A stretch of 64,000 bases of DNA from Hysterangium stoloniferum (Eukaryota; Basidiomycota; Agaricomycetes; Hysterangiales; Hysterangiaceae), in contig WHVD01000012.1 in the NCBI GenBank assembly GCA_015178975.1, positions 620,001-684,000 on the forward strand. Direction: 5' to 3'. Below are positions 47,148 through 58,639 of the stretch, piece after piece. The position numbers and the translations under genes are program-made. Each line of letters begins with the position of its first letter. Within the stretch, counting starts at the first letter, position 1. The notes beneath the pieces are model-generated. The model saw only the letters and a list, made by a program, of their open reading frames with translations. It searched no databases and had not been told where the DNA came from.

Positions 47148-49241
47148 GTTGACATTCCTGAATTATTAATAGCATACTTTGATGAAGCCTTGCAAAGCGA
47201 TATATAAATATCAGATAGCCTGGTTGGCCCTTATGATGGTAGCGTAGGCGTAACGGTTCCCCCAAACCCAGCTTTCGACGACTATGCCAGCAGCTTAAAT
47301 AAGTCAGCGCCAGATTTAAAGAGTGCTGTCACTATCAATAAAGAACTCAGCACGGCGAAAAAAAATTATAATTTTCATGGCATTTGAACGTTAACTTTGG
47401 TCTAAGGATCGTTTGAAATTTGGTTTCGGCGCGTTTCTCACGAGAATCATGTGATGTGTTTAAACCAAGTATATTTAATGAATCAATGGTTGACGCGTCA
47501 CGTTTAGTCAGCGAAGTGACCTCATTGTTATAAATGTGAATCAGGCATGTGTCTTATAAACCTTAGTGACTTGCAGGTCTGAAAACGATCATTATTTGGG
47601 AAAATGACAACTACCCACGAATATCGAGTTACCTCAGTAAGTCCTAGATTGATTTGGGATATGGATAATCCATAGCATATTCAAACAAAATTCCCACTAT
47701 ACCTTACTTTTAGACAACCGGCTCTAAGGGACTCCAATTACAACAAGCAAACGTCCCAGAGCCTCGAGGGAATGAAGTGCTCGTCAAAATCCACGCGGTA
47801 TCTCTGCAATTCAGAGATCTGATCATATCAACAGGTCAATACCCTGGTGGGTGCGTGCATGCAAGGATGGTTCCAGCTTTCACAGAATGTTGAAGCGTCT
47901 CAATGCTGGTAGTGCTAAGGACAACGTAGTACCGGGCTCCGACGCCGCTGGCGAAATCATAAAAGTCGGCGGAGACGTGAAGGGGTGGAAGAAAGGCGAC
48001 CGTGTCTGCGCTAATTTCTGCACGGACCACATCGCCGGTGATGCCACGGCAGAAGTTATGCAGACTGCATTGGGGGGACTCGCAGATGGGGTTTTGACTC
48101 AGTACAGGACATTCCCGGCGCATGTATGTGATGGCTATGCTCTATTTCTCCTTCTTGCGAGGGCCTGACGATTTCCACCCGGTGATAAGTGCCTGGTTCA
48201 TATTCCAGAGCATTTATCTTATGAAGAAGCTTCTACTCTTCCGTGAGTGTTTTTCTACTTATTCAACACGGTCATGAGGGGGGACTCACCATGCTATTGA
48301 CGTAGTTGCGCCGCCGTGACGGCCTACAACGCACTTATGGGTCCTGTAAAAATCAAAGCTGGTGACTACGTCCTCGTACAAGGAACCGGTGGCGTTTCAA
48401 TGTGCGTGACGCACTAAAACGACCATTACCACCCTCACATGTTGTGTGGAAATGACAGCTTTGCCCTCCAATTTGCCGTTTTCTCAGGTGCAATAGTCAT
48501 TGCCACCTCCTCCAGCGATGAGAAACTCCAGATTGCAAAGAAATTAGGCGCGAAACACCTCATCAATTATAACAAGGTTCCTAAATGGGATGAAGAGGTC
48601 ATGAAGATTGTGAGTTACCACGTCTGTAAATAGTATGGACTTGTATCCTCACAGCTGCTGCTAGACCAAGGGACGTGGTGTCGACCATATCATCGAGGTG
48701 ATCACAATTCTGTCAATTCTATCGATTTATGACGTATATCCATGTGTGTCCAGGTCGGAGGCCCCGGTACAATTGCGAAATCCTTGAGATCAGTTAGATT
48801 CGGCGGTTGGATTCATACAATCGGCTTTGTGGCTTCAGTGCGTCGTTGACACGCCCGTCACCTACGAACGCTGATAAAATGATTTGAGATCAGATGGATA
48901 AAGAGGAAGTTGACACCGCTATGGCTTGTTTAATGAGGGGATCGTACTTGCGTGGAATACTTATCGGGCCGAGACATTTGTGAGTCTCGATTTCTTTGTT
49001 GAATTTCCAGGAATTCATAGTATTTTGTCTAGGTTCGAGGATATGAACAGGCTGATAATTGCCGCTCAGCTTCGTCCCGTTATCGATAAGGTGTTCCGCT
49101 TTGAGAAGACACCCGAAGCGTATGAGTATTTGACCAGTCAGAAACATGTAGGGAAGGTAGTTATCAAAGTGGCCGATAATTAACTTGTGTGATGTGTTTC
49201 AATCAGCTTCTCACCTGTCTCCACATGTATCAGTACAAGTT
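47148..49241 (+). repeat. Segmental duplication, copy 2 (oxidoreductase unit)
   Basis: Partner of 44032-46098 in direct orientation. Copy 1 has a small insertion after its stop (AGACGTTT, about 46036-46043) missing here. Confidence 0.9.
47604..49183 (+). CDS. Quinone oxidoreductase-like / MDR alcohol dehydrogenase, copy 2
   Basis: Same ten-exon structure as the copy at 44440, with all splice sites kept, for example GTGCGT in place of GTACGT after exon 2. No stop was found in the joined frame, so both copies appear functional. Amino-acid changes are few and mostly outside cofactor motifs, for example SVKDN to SAKDN, GPGTMAKS to GPGTIAKS and DVAMACL to DTAMACL. Upstream sequence is duplicated too, so regulation may be the same. 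47148-47603 is duplicated non-coding 5' flank. A single active gene plus a young paralogue is the simplest view. Confidence 0.83.
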
Positions 49242-49798
49242 GTTCTATTCTGTGCAGAGTTTCTGATGAAGGAACTGGCTTGAGTGAAGCGATGCATGGC
49301 AAGACCTCACTGAGTGTTATGCCACCAACACGAGTACTGCAGTGCCCACGAGCTAGGATGTTGCATCGAAACAGCATTTTTCACAGCCTTTTTGATAAGA
49401 AAGCGATACCGTGAGCCAAATAAGACATATTCCTTTTGTCCTTGCAACCCGACCAGAAAATACAATACGTAGTCATGTTTTAGTACGGCAAAACAACTAG
49501 TTGAACTCGAGATGGAAGCTATGTAATAACGATAATATTAATTATACCAAGAAAATAACCAAGGAATCGCAAATTGGCTGGTGCATCGCCATCAGGCGAC
49601 GCACGCGCACGAGCCCATGGAAAGTCGAAGAACACACTAGAAGGTATTTTCCTAATCGGGTAAACGCTGGTGTTTGTGGGCACGTCTGCTTGCCTCACTT
49701 TTAAAAGCGACGGCTCATGGCACCCACATCTCCTTTGAACGTCCAAGTCCCCTCACCCTTTCCTCACACCCACTGCATATCCTCCTAGATTCCTCATT
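49242..49798. other. Promoter region of the Hsp110 gene
   Basis: No coding signal. Just upstream of the ATG is a CT-rich stretch (CTCACCCTTTCCTCACACCC) typical of fungal core promoters. No clear heat-shock element was identified by eye. Confidence 0.4.
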
Positions 49799-52374
49799 AT
49801 GGCTGTCGTTGGTATAGATTTTGGTAATTTGGCGAGTAAGGTGAGTGCGCAATGGGCCTGGGGCGTAGGGCAAAACTGAGCTCTGCACATTCCAGATTGG
49901 TGTCGCTAGGCATCGTGGAATAGACATAATAACAAACGAAGTCTCTAATCGTGCTACACCGTTCGTATACATACAGTAAAGGCTGTCTGCATACTGACAT
50001 TCCTCTGCAGATCGTTAATATCTTTTGGGCCAAGACAAAGGTCAATTGGTGAAGCTGCCAAAACCCAGGAAACCTCCAACTTCAAAAACACTGTGGGATC
50101 ACTCAAGCGTCTCATTGGACGCACTTCGTCGGATCCCGAAGTCACTGAGATTGAGAAGAAGTTCATTAATGCGACGTTGGTCGATGCAAACGGGACGGTT
50201 GGTGTGAAGGTGCGTTGCCGTTGACTTTTTCGTTTGTTCACTTCGGAAAGCTTATCCGTTGCCCAGGTCAATTACCTCGGTGAGCCTACTGTGTTCACTG
50301 CAACACAGTTGGTGTCGACGTACCTTGGCAAACTCAAGGACATTGCCTCCCGTGAATTGAAGCAACCCGTCTCGGACGTCGTCATCGCCGTGCCCGGTTG
50401 GTACACCGACATCCAACGACGCGCTGTCATCGATGCCGCTCAGATAACTGGTTTAAATCCCCTCCGCATTGTCAACGACAGCACCGCCGTTGCGCTCGGG
50501 TATGGTATTACCAAGTTTGATCTTCCTGAGCCCGACCAGCCACCGCGGCATGTCGCCTTCGTTGACATCGGCCACTCGAACTATTCTGTCGCGGTGGTTG
50601 CGTTCTCCAAGGGTCAGCTCGTCGTGAAGAGCACAGCCTACGACCGTCATCTCGGTGGCCGAGATATCGACTATGCGCTTGTCCAGCACTTCGCGCACGA
50701 GTTCAAGTCAAAGTACAAGATCAACGTGTTGGGCAACGACAAAGCGACCTTCCGCCTTGCAACACAGGTAGAACGTCTCAAGAAAATCTTGTCAGCTAAT
50801 ACCGAGGGAACCCTCTCTGTCGAGTCCATCATGAACGACGTCGACGCATCATCTAAACTCACCCGGGAGCAGATGGAGCAACTGATTTCTGGCCCATTAG
50901 ACCGCATTGTGGGTCCTCTCCAGCAGGCCCTCCAGGATGCCGGTCTCACCCCAGACCAAGTCGACGCGATCGAGCTAGTGGGTGGCTCAACCCGCGTCCC
51001 CGCCATCCGCCAGCGCATCCAATCCGTCTTCCCCAACAAAACGCTCTCGACGACCCTGAACCAAGACGAAGCCGTCGCCCGCGGCGCGACCTTCGCGTGC
51101 GCCATGCTCTCCCCCGTCTTCCGCGTGCGCGACTTTGCATTCCACGACGTCGGCCCGTACTCGATCACCGTCGGCTGGGAGAAATCGCAGGACGACCCTG
51201 ACGAGGACACGTCGTTGGAGGTGTATCCGCGCGGCAACCCCATCCCTTCCACGAAGATCCTCAGTTTCGGGCGCAGCGGGCCGTTTGACCTGCAGGCGTC
51301 GTATACGCACCCTGCCGCCCTCCCGGGCGCGATAAACCCCTGGATCGCGAATCTCCACGTCAAGTCTGTGCCGGAGAACAAGGCTGGCGAGGCTACGGTT
51401 GTCAAGGTCAAGGCCCGTTTGAACCCGAATGGCCTGTTTAGCTTTGAGAATGTGTATGTCGAGGAGGAAGTTGCGGTGGAGAAGGAGGAGCAAGCCCCGA
51501 TGGAGGTGGATGGCGCCGCTAATGGCGATGCTGAGGCCGCGCCGAAGAAGAAGAAGAAGATCGTTAAAAAGGACCTGCCGTTCGTGACGGGGACCAATTC
51601 GCTCGACAAGTCCATGCTGGAAGCATTCACGGAGAAAGAGGGCAAAATGCATGCTTCTGACAAACTTGTCATGGAGACAGAGGTGCGTCGCTTCAATAGC
51701 CCAGAATCAGTATGTAACATTAACCTGACTAACTTGACCAGGACCGCAAAAACGCCCTCGAAGAGTACGTCTACGACATGCGCGGCAAGCTCGACGACCG
51801 CTACGCCGCGTACGTCCAGCCCGCCGAAAAAACCAAGCTTCTCGCCGCGCTCGAAGACGCCGAAGGCTGGCTCTACACCGAGGAGGGCGAGGATGCGCCC
51901 AAGTCCGCATACGTCTCCCGCCTTGCCGCGCTCCACGCGCTCGGCGACCCCGTGGAGGCGCGGTGGCGCGAAACGGAGAACCGCGCGCGGGCGACGAGCC
52001 AGCTCCGCGAGGCGATCAACACGCTCCTTGCGCAGGCGACGTCCAGCGAGGAGCGCTACGCGCACCTCGACGAGAAGGACAGGCAGAGCGTCGTCGAGCG
52101 CACGGCGACGGTGCAGAAGTGGCTCGATGACATGGTCGCGAAGCAGGCGGAGCGGCCGCGGGACGCGGATCCGGTGCTGGTGTGTGAGGAGATTGAGAAG
52201 AAGAGGGAGGAGCTGGTGTATTTCGCCACGCCGATCTTTAACAAGCCGAAGCCGAAGCCGAAGGTGGAGACGCCGCCCCCTGCGAATGCGGATGGGGAGA
52301 GCGCGAAGCCTGAGGGGAGTGAGAGTAAGAATGGGGAGTCGAGGCAGGATCCGCCAGAGATGGATGTGGACTAA
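49799..52374 (+). CDS. SSE1: Hsp110 family chaperone / Hsp70 nucleotide exchange factor (SSE1-like)
   Basis: Exons 49799-49840, 49896-49960, 50011-50209, 50267-51682 and 51742-52374; 784 residues, the normal Hsp110 length. Starts MAVVGIDFGNLASK: an Hsp110-type phosphate loop with GNL where Hsp70 has GTT. NBD motifs are NRATPSLISFGPRQR, VIAVPGWYTDIQRRAVIDAA, VAFVDIGHSNYSVAVVAF and ELVGGSTRVPAIR. An acidic, Lys-rich loop (EVDGAANGDAEAAPKKKKK) separates the beta domain from the helical bundle, and the tail is EMDVD. In the cytosol it recharges Hsp70 with ATP and helps disaggregation. High-GC third positions mark it as a well-expressed host gene. Assignment to SSE1 orthology is by family features only. 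Confidence 0.92.
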
Positions 52375-53316
52375 AATTCGTGGATTAGACTTTCCTTTTT
52401 TTTCCTTGCGGCTTTTTCTTGTATAATAAAATCGTATATTTGATATATTTGTGCAAATATTAATTAAGAAAGGAAGGTAATGAATACATGTTATAAGTGC
52501 AGATCTTATTCATAAAATCAAGGATGTGATAGGCAAGGTATAGAGGTTTCAAACCCGGATATGACTTGTGCAGAACACTAGCCTTATAGTTAGATAGGAT
52601 AGCCGTTGTCTCCCTCTCCCGGAAATAATACCGTCTCATAATTTTGTCTCCTTATGTACTCACAAAGCTATTATTATCAGACATGACAGCTGCCCCCACA
52701 ACACGTCCACAAACACCCTGTACTTTCGGCAACACTCCAGCACTTAGCACTCGCGTTCTGTTCGAGCTCATCATCGGCGACATCGTCAAAATCACTTCAC
52801 CAACTCCTTTTTGTTTAACCGGGTCATCTTAAATCCCCCATACGAAGGCTTAGCCAATCAACTTTCAGTGATTGCCGCTACAATAAAATTCACCGGACTG
52901 CTGATTGGATCAATATACGATTAAATTTTCAAAGGTTCGTAGACTAAATTCGCAAGCCTTGGTTGCAAATTCATCATTGGGTTTCCGAATGAACTGGAAT
53001 AGTGTTTTTCGAAAGGCGGTAAGCCGCTATATTATTCGATAATGATGCAAGCAAGTATTTAATTATCCATCGGGTATGAGAATTCTTAGAATATCCAACA
53101 CAAGCTATAATTGGTGAAGACACGGTTTCCCTTTTATGCGTCTAACTGCCTAATGGAGAGATAGGCAATCAGCAACCACCTATGATCATGACTCGATTAA
53201 TTGAGTCACCCCGATTCAATATAAATATCACCTGAGCGGAACACACCAATCCACATTCCGTCTAAGATTCAGCTCGAGCTTGCTTATTATTTGGGTTCTT
53301 GTTCGTAATTGACACG
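52375..53316. other. Intergenic spacer between Hsp110 and GNAT genes
   Basis: No gene or repeat recognised. An AATAAA-like signal (TATAATAAAATC, near 52421) probably serves the Hsp110 transcript. Confidence 0.4.
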
Positions 53317-54134
53317 ATGCCTCTCTCACCATGTCTGTTGCCAATTCTTCTCGACGAAAAGACAAACGAACCATACCTCCGCCTCCCAGCTCCTCATTCA
53401 AACATAATAATCACTCCACCTCGTCACACCGATGCAGATAGGATTGTGGAGCTATTAAATGATCGCCAAATCGTACAGTGGCTAGAGGGTCCGCCTTATC
53501 CCTTTCGCATTGAACATGCGCAGCATTGGCTAGAAAGGACAATTGACCGTGCCCAGAAAGTCTTGGACGAAGTCAAAGCAAAGCCAATGGGAGAGTTCGT
53601 CGGAGGGTGTCCTGTGAGGTGCTTGCGGGAAATTAAAGATGATGGAGAGGAGATTTTCTTAGGAGATTGTAGAATTGAGGAGTGGGGATATGATGATGTT
53701 GAAGACATTGAGGAGAGGAAGAGGTTAAGCAGCGAAAATCTTGAAAGGCCACTCGGACATCCAGATAGGGAATTGGTGTTTGGAGGTAGCCTCATCTGAT
53801 TAATATTCGTGGTCGTACTTGTTGACTAACGAGATTCGCGACTACAGATTACCTCGCTGCTTCACATCACGGCAAGGGCATCATGTCTTTAGTCGTCAAA
53901 ACACTCATGGAGCAATGGATCATACCTAGGATGGGTGCAAAGAAAATCAGTGTTGGTATCTGGAAGGGCAACATAGGAAGTGTGCGAGTGTTCGAAAAGA
54001 GCGGGTTCTATGTTGAAAAGACTATGGAAAACTATAGAGTGATACCAGAGAGCAAAGGTGGTGGAACCATAGGACTTCACGTTTTGAGGTGGCGGTTTGA
54101 AAACGTACGGGGAGAATGTCAGGAGCAACCTTAA
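53317..54134 (+). CDS. GNAT-family N-acetyltransferase (RimJ/RimL type)
   Basis: Two exons, 53317-53785 and 53848-54134, joined in phase 1 (VFG|DYLAASHHGKGIM); 251 residues. RLPAPHSNIIITPPRHTDADRIVELL is the usual start of the fold. Motif A is HHGKGIMSLVVKTLM (acetyl-CoA pyrophosphate loop, H-x-G-K-G), and motif B is NIGSVRVFEKSGFYVEKT. An acidic insertion (GDCRIEEWGYDDVEDIEE) lies between. It would transfer acetyl from acetyl-CoA to an amine; the substrate cannot be told. The start is the first ATG before the conserved region. Confidence 0.85.
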
Positions 54135-55880
54135 TTCTGCGTCGTGCCGCTAGGTTCTTGAAGTGCTTGCTCAGTCCCTCTCACATATAATGTTAGATAT
54201 CCACTCTATCGTATCAGTTACCATTTAATAAACAGATTAAGTGTAATTTAATCCATAATATCAACTGTTCTGATTAGTAGTGGGCAATAGCGATGCACAC
54301 ACAACCTTCCACAGCAAGGGGACGATATTGCTTCTGTACAGACTCAATCACGTAGCAGGCCACCATATATTTATGGGGAGTCGAATTTGACATTAATCTA
54401 CCAAATCTGGATACCTCAGTTGGGTCGAGAGTATGCGTTTCACCCACTTCCAGAATTCTAAGCACGTATCCACGATAAATATCAATTATTCACTAAATGG
54501 TCTTTAAAGAGGACACTGTGATCATATTTCACACTTCTATGCGCTTTGTGCTTTGTGGTACTAACACAGAAAGCAACCTTTCTGAAACCCGATCGCCTGA
54601 ATCTATCCCTAATTTCAGCCTGCATCAGGGATTTGGGAATGTCTACACCCATTATGTAGACTCCCTAGATCTATAGTAGGCTTTGATACCGACTAGTAAA
54701 TAGGGATCTCGCGAAAGTAGTGTGTCTAGACGGCTAGCTACCTCTCCTAGATGGCTCTTGACAATATAGACAGCATACTTACTGATCTTCCCACTTTCCT
54801 GATGATGGGAAAAGCAACGGTAGTTGAGTTTTGTAATAACGTCTATTAGTCTATTCTGTATCTTAATAGATGGAGTATATTGATAGAGAACCTCCGTGAT
54901 TGCTGTAAGTGATGGAGCGAGAGTAATTATTCAAAATGGTGATATCCTCGCTGGAGCTTGAAGGAGTTCGGAAGCTCACCGAGCCTGAGCTGCCCTCATC
55001 TTCCGTTTACAAGTTCATTTGCATTTGAGGGGAGGGGAAAATTATTTAAAGACGAAGAGTTTCTGGGCAGGCAATAGGACGAGCTTGGATGGGTTGCGCA
55101 TGATTCCCAGATTTGCATTTGATTACAAAGGCTAGGTGCAAATCCTCTCCCACCATCGTACTTATTGTTATTAATAGCATCGCAGTTGGAGGTCTTTTTG
55201 TCTGTGTCTCTCTTTCTCAGTTTAACCTGCGTTCTATTCGAAATCCCAAGACTTGGCATTGATTTTTTGCTTTTATACCTCTAATGTACGTTCAATTTCC
55301 TTTCCTTCCGCAATTAGATTAGTTTCAACCATCTTTGTGGATTTCATTCTGCACTTTATCATGTATTTGTAAAGATTATGGGAAAAATCGATTTGATGAC
55401 AGTGAGTCGCACTAGAACACAATCACTAGGTGGTACTACATCACTTTTTATTATACATAGGATAATAAACTTGTTACTTACCTCAGTTGAAGGGAAGTTG
55501 AAACCTTCGCTGAGGTGAGTTCGAAATACGGATTGGTTTATGAGTCAAGATTGAGACATTTTTTGCATAAAACATAGAAAAACACTATAAAAAAGACATG
55601 ATCTCCCTATCTTACACCATGGCCTACACGTGGGCTTGTATATTGTTACAGAATTCGCATCTACGTTAGACAAATGAATAGGGCCAGGGGGGGGGGGGGC
55701 GTAGATTTATTGTCATTGTGTGGTGCAACACTGTGACCGACTGTTACCGTGTCAACCCATCGATCCACCGCTTTCACCTTCTGTGGAACATGTCTACTGT
55801 CTAATCACCCTCTATACCACTAATGCCATCTGGTGGAACATCCAATTGGAGTGAGGCAGCTCGTATCTGGAGGTGATGCC
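54135..55880. other. Gene-poor stretch
   Basis: Only short open frames without recognisable domains on either strand. It contains a small imperfect palindrome (CCTCAGTTGAAGGG...CCTTCGCTGAGG, about 55480-55520) and a run of 14 G at 55687-55700. Confidence 0.4.
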
Positions 55881-55889
55881 CCAAGCGTC

Positions 55890-56570
55890 GAGTAAGTCTG
55901 AAAGAATGCCCAAACTATGCGATTTACGAATACTCCTCAGTATCGTCGCCATTCATGGCCTCAATGGACACCGCGAGGCATCCTTCACTGCCCCCAACGG
56001 CGTCCTCTGGCTGCGAGATTTATTGTGATGTGAGGATTCTAACGCATGACTACGATGCACGCACTCGGGGCGAGAATAGATCCGAATAGGGCTGTACGAC
56101 TTAATCCCCAACTTCATTGCAAATCCATCCACTTACGGGGTGCACACAAAGACTAATGTAAGTATTTTACTCCGATATAAGGGTTTTGATGACCCATCCC
56201 TCGTAGAAGCGCCCTTTGACCTTCATTGCACATAGTTTTGGGGGATAATGCTGAAAAATGTATAAAACAATGACATCGTCTCATTTCCATATGACTGACT
56301 GATACATTTTAGGCACTAATCCATGCCCACATAGCTAGCATCAAACATCTCCCTGACCACAAGGCTGTCGAAAGTGCAACTTACGGTGTACTTTACCTGG
56401 GCACACCACATCAGGGTATTGATTACAACCCGGACTCATTCTTTGCTACAGTGCCTTTTAATCAACTTCCAAACAAATGACCCTTTTTTAAAGCACTTGG
56501 AACTGGATTTAGAGACAACAGCTGACGCAATATAATGCAATCGGAATCAGGTATCACACAATATTTTATT
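55890..56570 (+). pseudogene. Relic of a DUF676/PGAP1-type alpha/beta hydrolase
   Basis: Two blocks recall the serine-hydrolase module found at the N-terminus of many fungal NLR-like proteins. Block one, about 55937-56090, reads IVAIHGLNGHREASF and GVLWLRDLL, then a stop, and later THSGRE. Block two, about 56315-56480, reads IKHLPDHKAVESATYGVLYL followed by GTPHQG. Stops (for example at about 56020 and 56480) and loss of the nucleophile-elbow segment between the blocks show it is dead. No NACHT or TPR region follows. Recognition is by motif order only. Confidence 0.5.
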
Positions 56571-56982
56571 ATGTATTTTATTATGAGATATACCCGACTG
56601 AAGTACAAGGTGGTTCATCAACGGCAAGTAGTTTTATCTACCCTCACCGGCTTTCTGTGACGGTCACTTGCAGCATGTGTGTCTGTCATCTCCCGCCGTT
56701 GTGCCTGAGTCAATAGATCTTTAGTCTTCACAAGAATCACAAGGGTCTTATACAATTCGGATCCTATAGATGATGATGATTATCTTATACTAGCTTGGAA
56801 CTTACTTCGAATGGTGGAAAGGGCATCATCATACATTTTGCCAACTGGTCAACCAACAATCCAGGTGAAATTCATTGTGCCTTGTGTAATATATTAAATA
56901 AGCTCACTTTATAAAATGTTCAGAAGAACTTTGTGACAGAATTTATACTTGGCTTGCTGCCCCAGACAACTCTGATGCTGCA

Positions 56983-57225
56983 ACATATGCCTTGTTGATA
57001 TTACCATTGCTGCTAAAAATAGTCCATGACCATACAATAGGTATCAGGCTCTGAAAGGCCAATGCTTCTGGTATTCAGACATGATTCTGCAGATTCTAGA
57101 GAACCAAAATGATTTTCTAGAATCTGTATAATCATGTCAGAGAACCAAAAGCATTGGCCTTTCAGAACCTGATACTTCTTATCATGGTCATAGACTATTT
57201 TAGGTGATATCAACAAGGCATATGT
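56983..57225. repeat. Foldback palindrome, arms of about 115 bp
   Basis: Left arm starts ACATATGCCTTGTTGATA; right arm ends TATCAACAAGGCATATGT. The arms pair for most of their length, including AAAGGCCAATGCTTCTGG against CAAAAGCATTGGCCTTT. Only a few bases lie between arms near TTCTAGA. Probably a MITE or snap-back element; no protein coded. Confidence 0.8.
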
Positions 57226-57536
57226 TTTTAGCTACAGCTCTTTTGATGGTCTTGTTGTTGCTGGGAAGACTTCTACTCAAAGTGATGGACACAGGATTTA
57301 AAGAACTTGAACATCCATCTGGCCCTTCAAATGGCTTTCTTCTTCCACCAGCACCATGGAATGTCCTCAATGGTAAGTGAATCCACTCACTGCATTAAAT
57401 TATGGAGCTAAACAGTAAATGAGGAGATCTGGCACATCCTCCTCATGTAACTTGACTCCAATTGCTCAAAGTTGTAAAGTGAGAGTCAAAATCCCATGGA
57501 CATACTCCATTACAACATTGTGATGGTATGTATGTA

Positions 57537-58006
57537 CAGTGGCTCACAAAACTGTTCCAATGTTTTGGTAATTCCTATTAAATATTTTATAACTGATCAA
57601 ATAAATTTCCTAAAATAGTGAACATATTCTCACAGATGGATTAGCATACTAGCTTTTATATTCCCAAATATTACATAATATTTATAGATACTGGTATCAC
57701 AGTGAATATTTAAAAATAACCAATCATTGAGACAGTTTTGTAAGCACTTTTTTTTGAATCAGATATTCTATTTTGTATGTATATAGTGAAATCTGTGAAA
57801 AGATATGGTCACAAAAGTATTCCAATGATTGGCTATTTTTAAATATTCACTGTGACACTGATGTCTATCAACATTGAGAATATAAAAGCTAGTATGTTAA
57901 TACATCTGTGAGAATATTTTCACTATTTTAGGAAATTTATTTGATCAGTTATATAAAACATTTAATGGAAATTACCAAAACATTGGGACAGTTTTGTGAG
58001 CCACTG
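57537..58006. mobile_element. Tc1/mariner-type MITE, 470 bp
   Basis: Between TA dinucleotides (57535-57536, 58007-58008). Ends are CAGTGGCTCACAAAACTGTT and its near-complement GACAGTTTTGTGAGCCACTG. The arms are inverted repeats of about 200 bp. As in Tc1 element 2, each arm has an inner, oppositely oriented copy of the end (near 57730 and 57810). No coding. Ends match Tc1 element 2 closely enough that the same transposase may have moved it. Confidence 0.85.
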
Positions 58007-58249
58007 TATACAGCTGCCATTTCAATGAAATCTGGTTGGAACAATTATTTGCCTGATAATGTGAGTGCATTCCATGCCTCAGGTCCAGTAGTGCAATCCT
58101 AAATATATACATATATAGCTGTTGGCTTGATACAATTGTGAGTCCAATTGCCATATAACCATCCTCTGAATGCTTTGCCCATTCCAAATTCTCCTTGCCA
58201 CTCTCATCCTTAGTTCCGCTGCTCACAACACTCCAAGGTCCAGCATACC

Positions 58250-58636
58250 TATCATGAACCTACAATATCAAATTCTGATAATATTCAACTCAACATTCCT
58301 TTGACATTCCTTTGACATTCCTTTGACTTCTGACTCAATTTCCAACTTCACTAACCTTCAACTTGTCTCAGTTTGACATCATTGATGATTTCATACTTAT
58401 GTATATCATATCATCATCATACAGTGTATGTAAATGATAAATAGCATAAAAGGGCTATGATAGGAGCAAGGAAGGTCAGTCAGAAAACCTGTATTATAAT
58501 TGTATCCTTATTTGCTGTACTCTTAATCAAGTCACACAGACTCTATATACAGTATATCTTACATAATGTTATAACCTTCAATGTAATTATTTGTGTGCTT
58601 CTGCATCCTATATTTGTCTTACACTTTATCAACAGG
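58250..58636 (+). mobile_element. LTR-like relic, same family as 26640
   Basis: Contains a triplicated ACATTCCTTTG (about 58298-58325), TCAACTTGTCTCAGTTTGAC, AAAAGGGCTATGATAGGAGC, and ends TTTATCAACA. The same motif order is seen in 26640-26993 plus 35134-35149. Confidence 0.5.
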
Positions 58637-58639
58637 ATG

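Noticed and set aside
50671-52065. 464-residue minus-strand open frame inside the Hsp110 gene
   Set aside because: A shadow of high-GC third codon positions opposite a clearly real chaperone gene; Arg/Leu-rich with no domain.
54996-55259. 87-residue minus-strand open frame
   Set aside because: No domain, no intron signals and no conserved-looking codon pattern.
55687-55700. Run of 14 G
   Set aside because: Simple homopolymer, possibly an assembly artefact; no associated feature.
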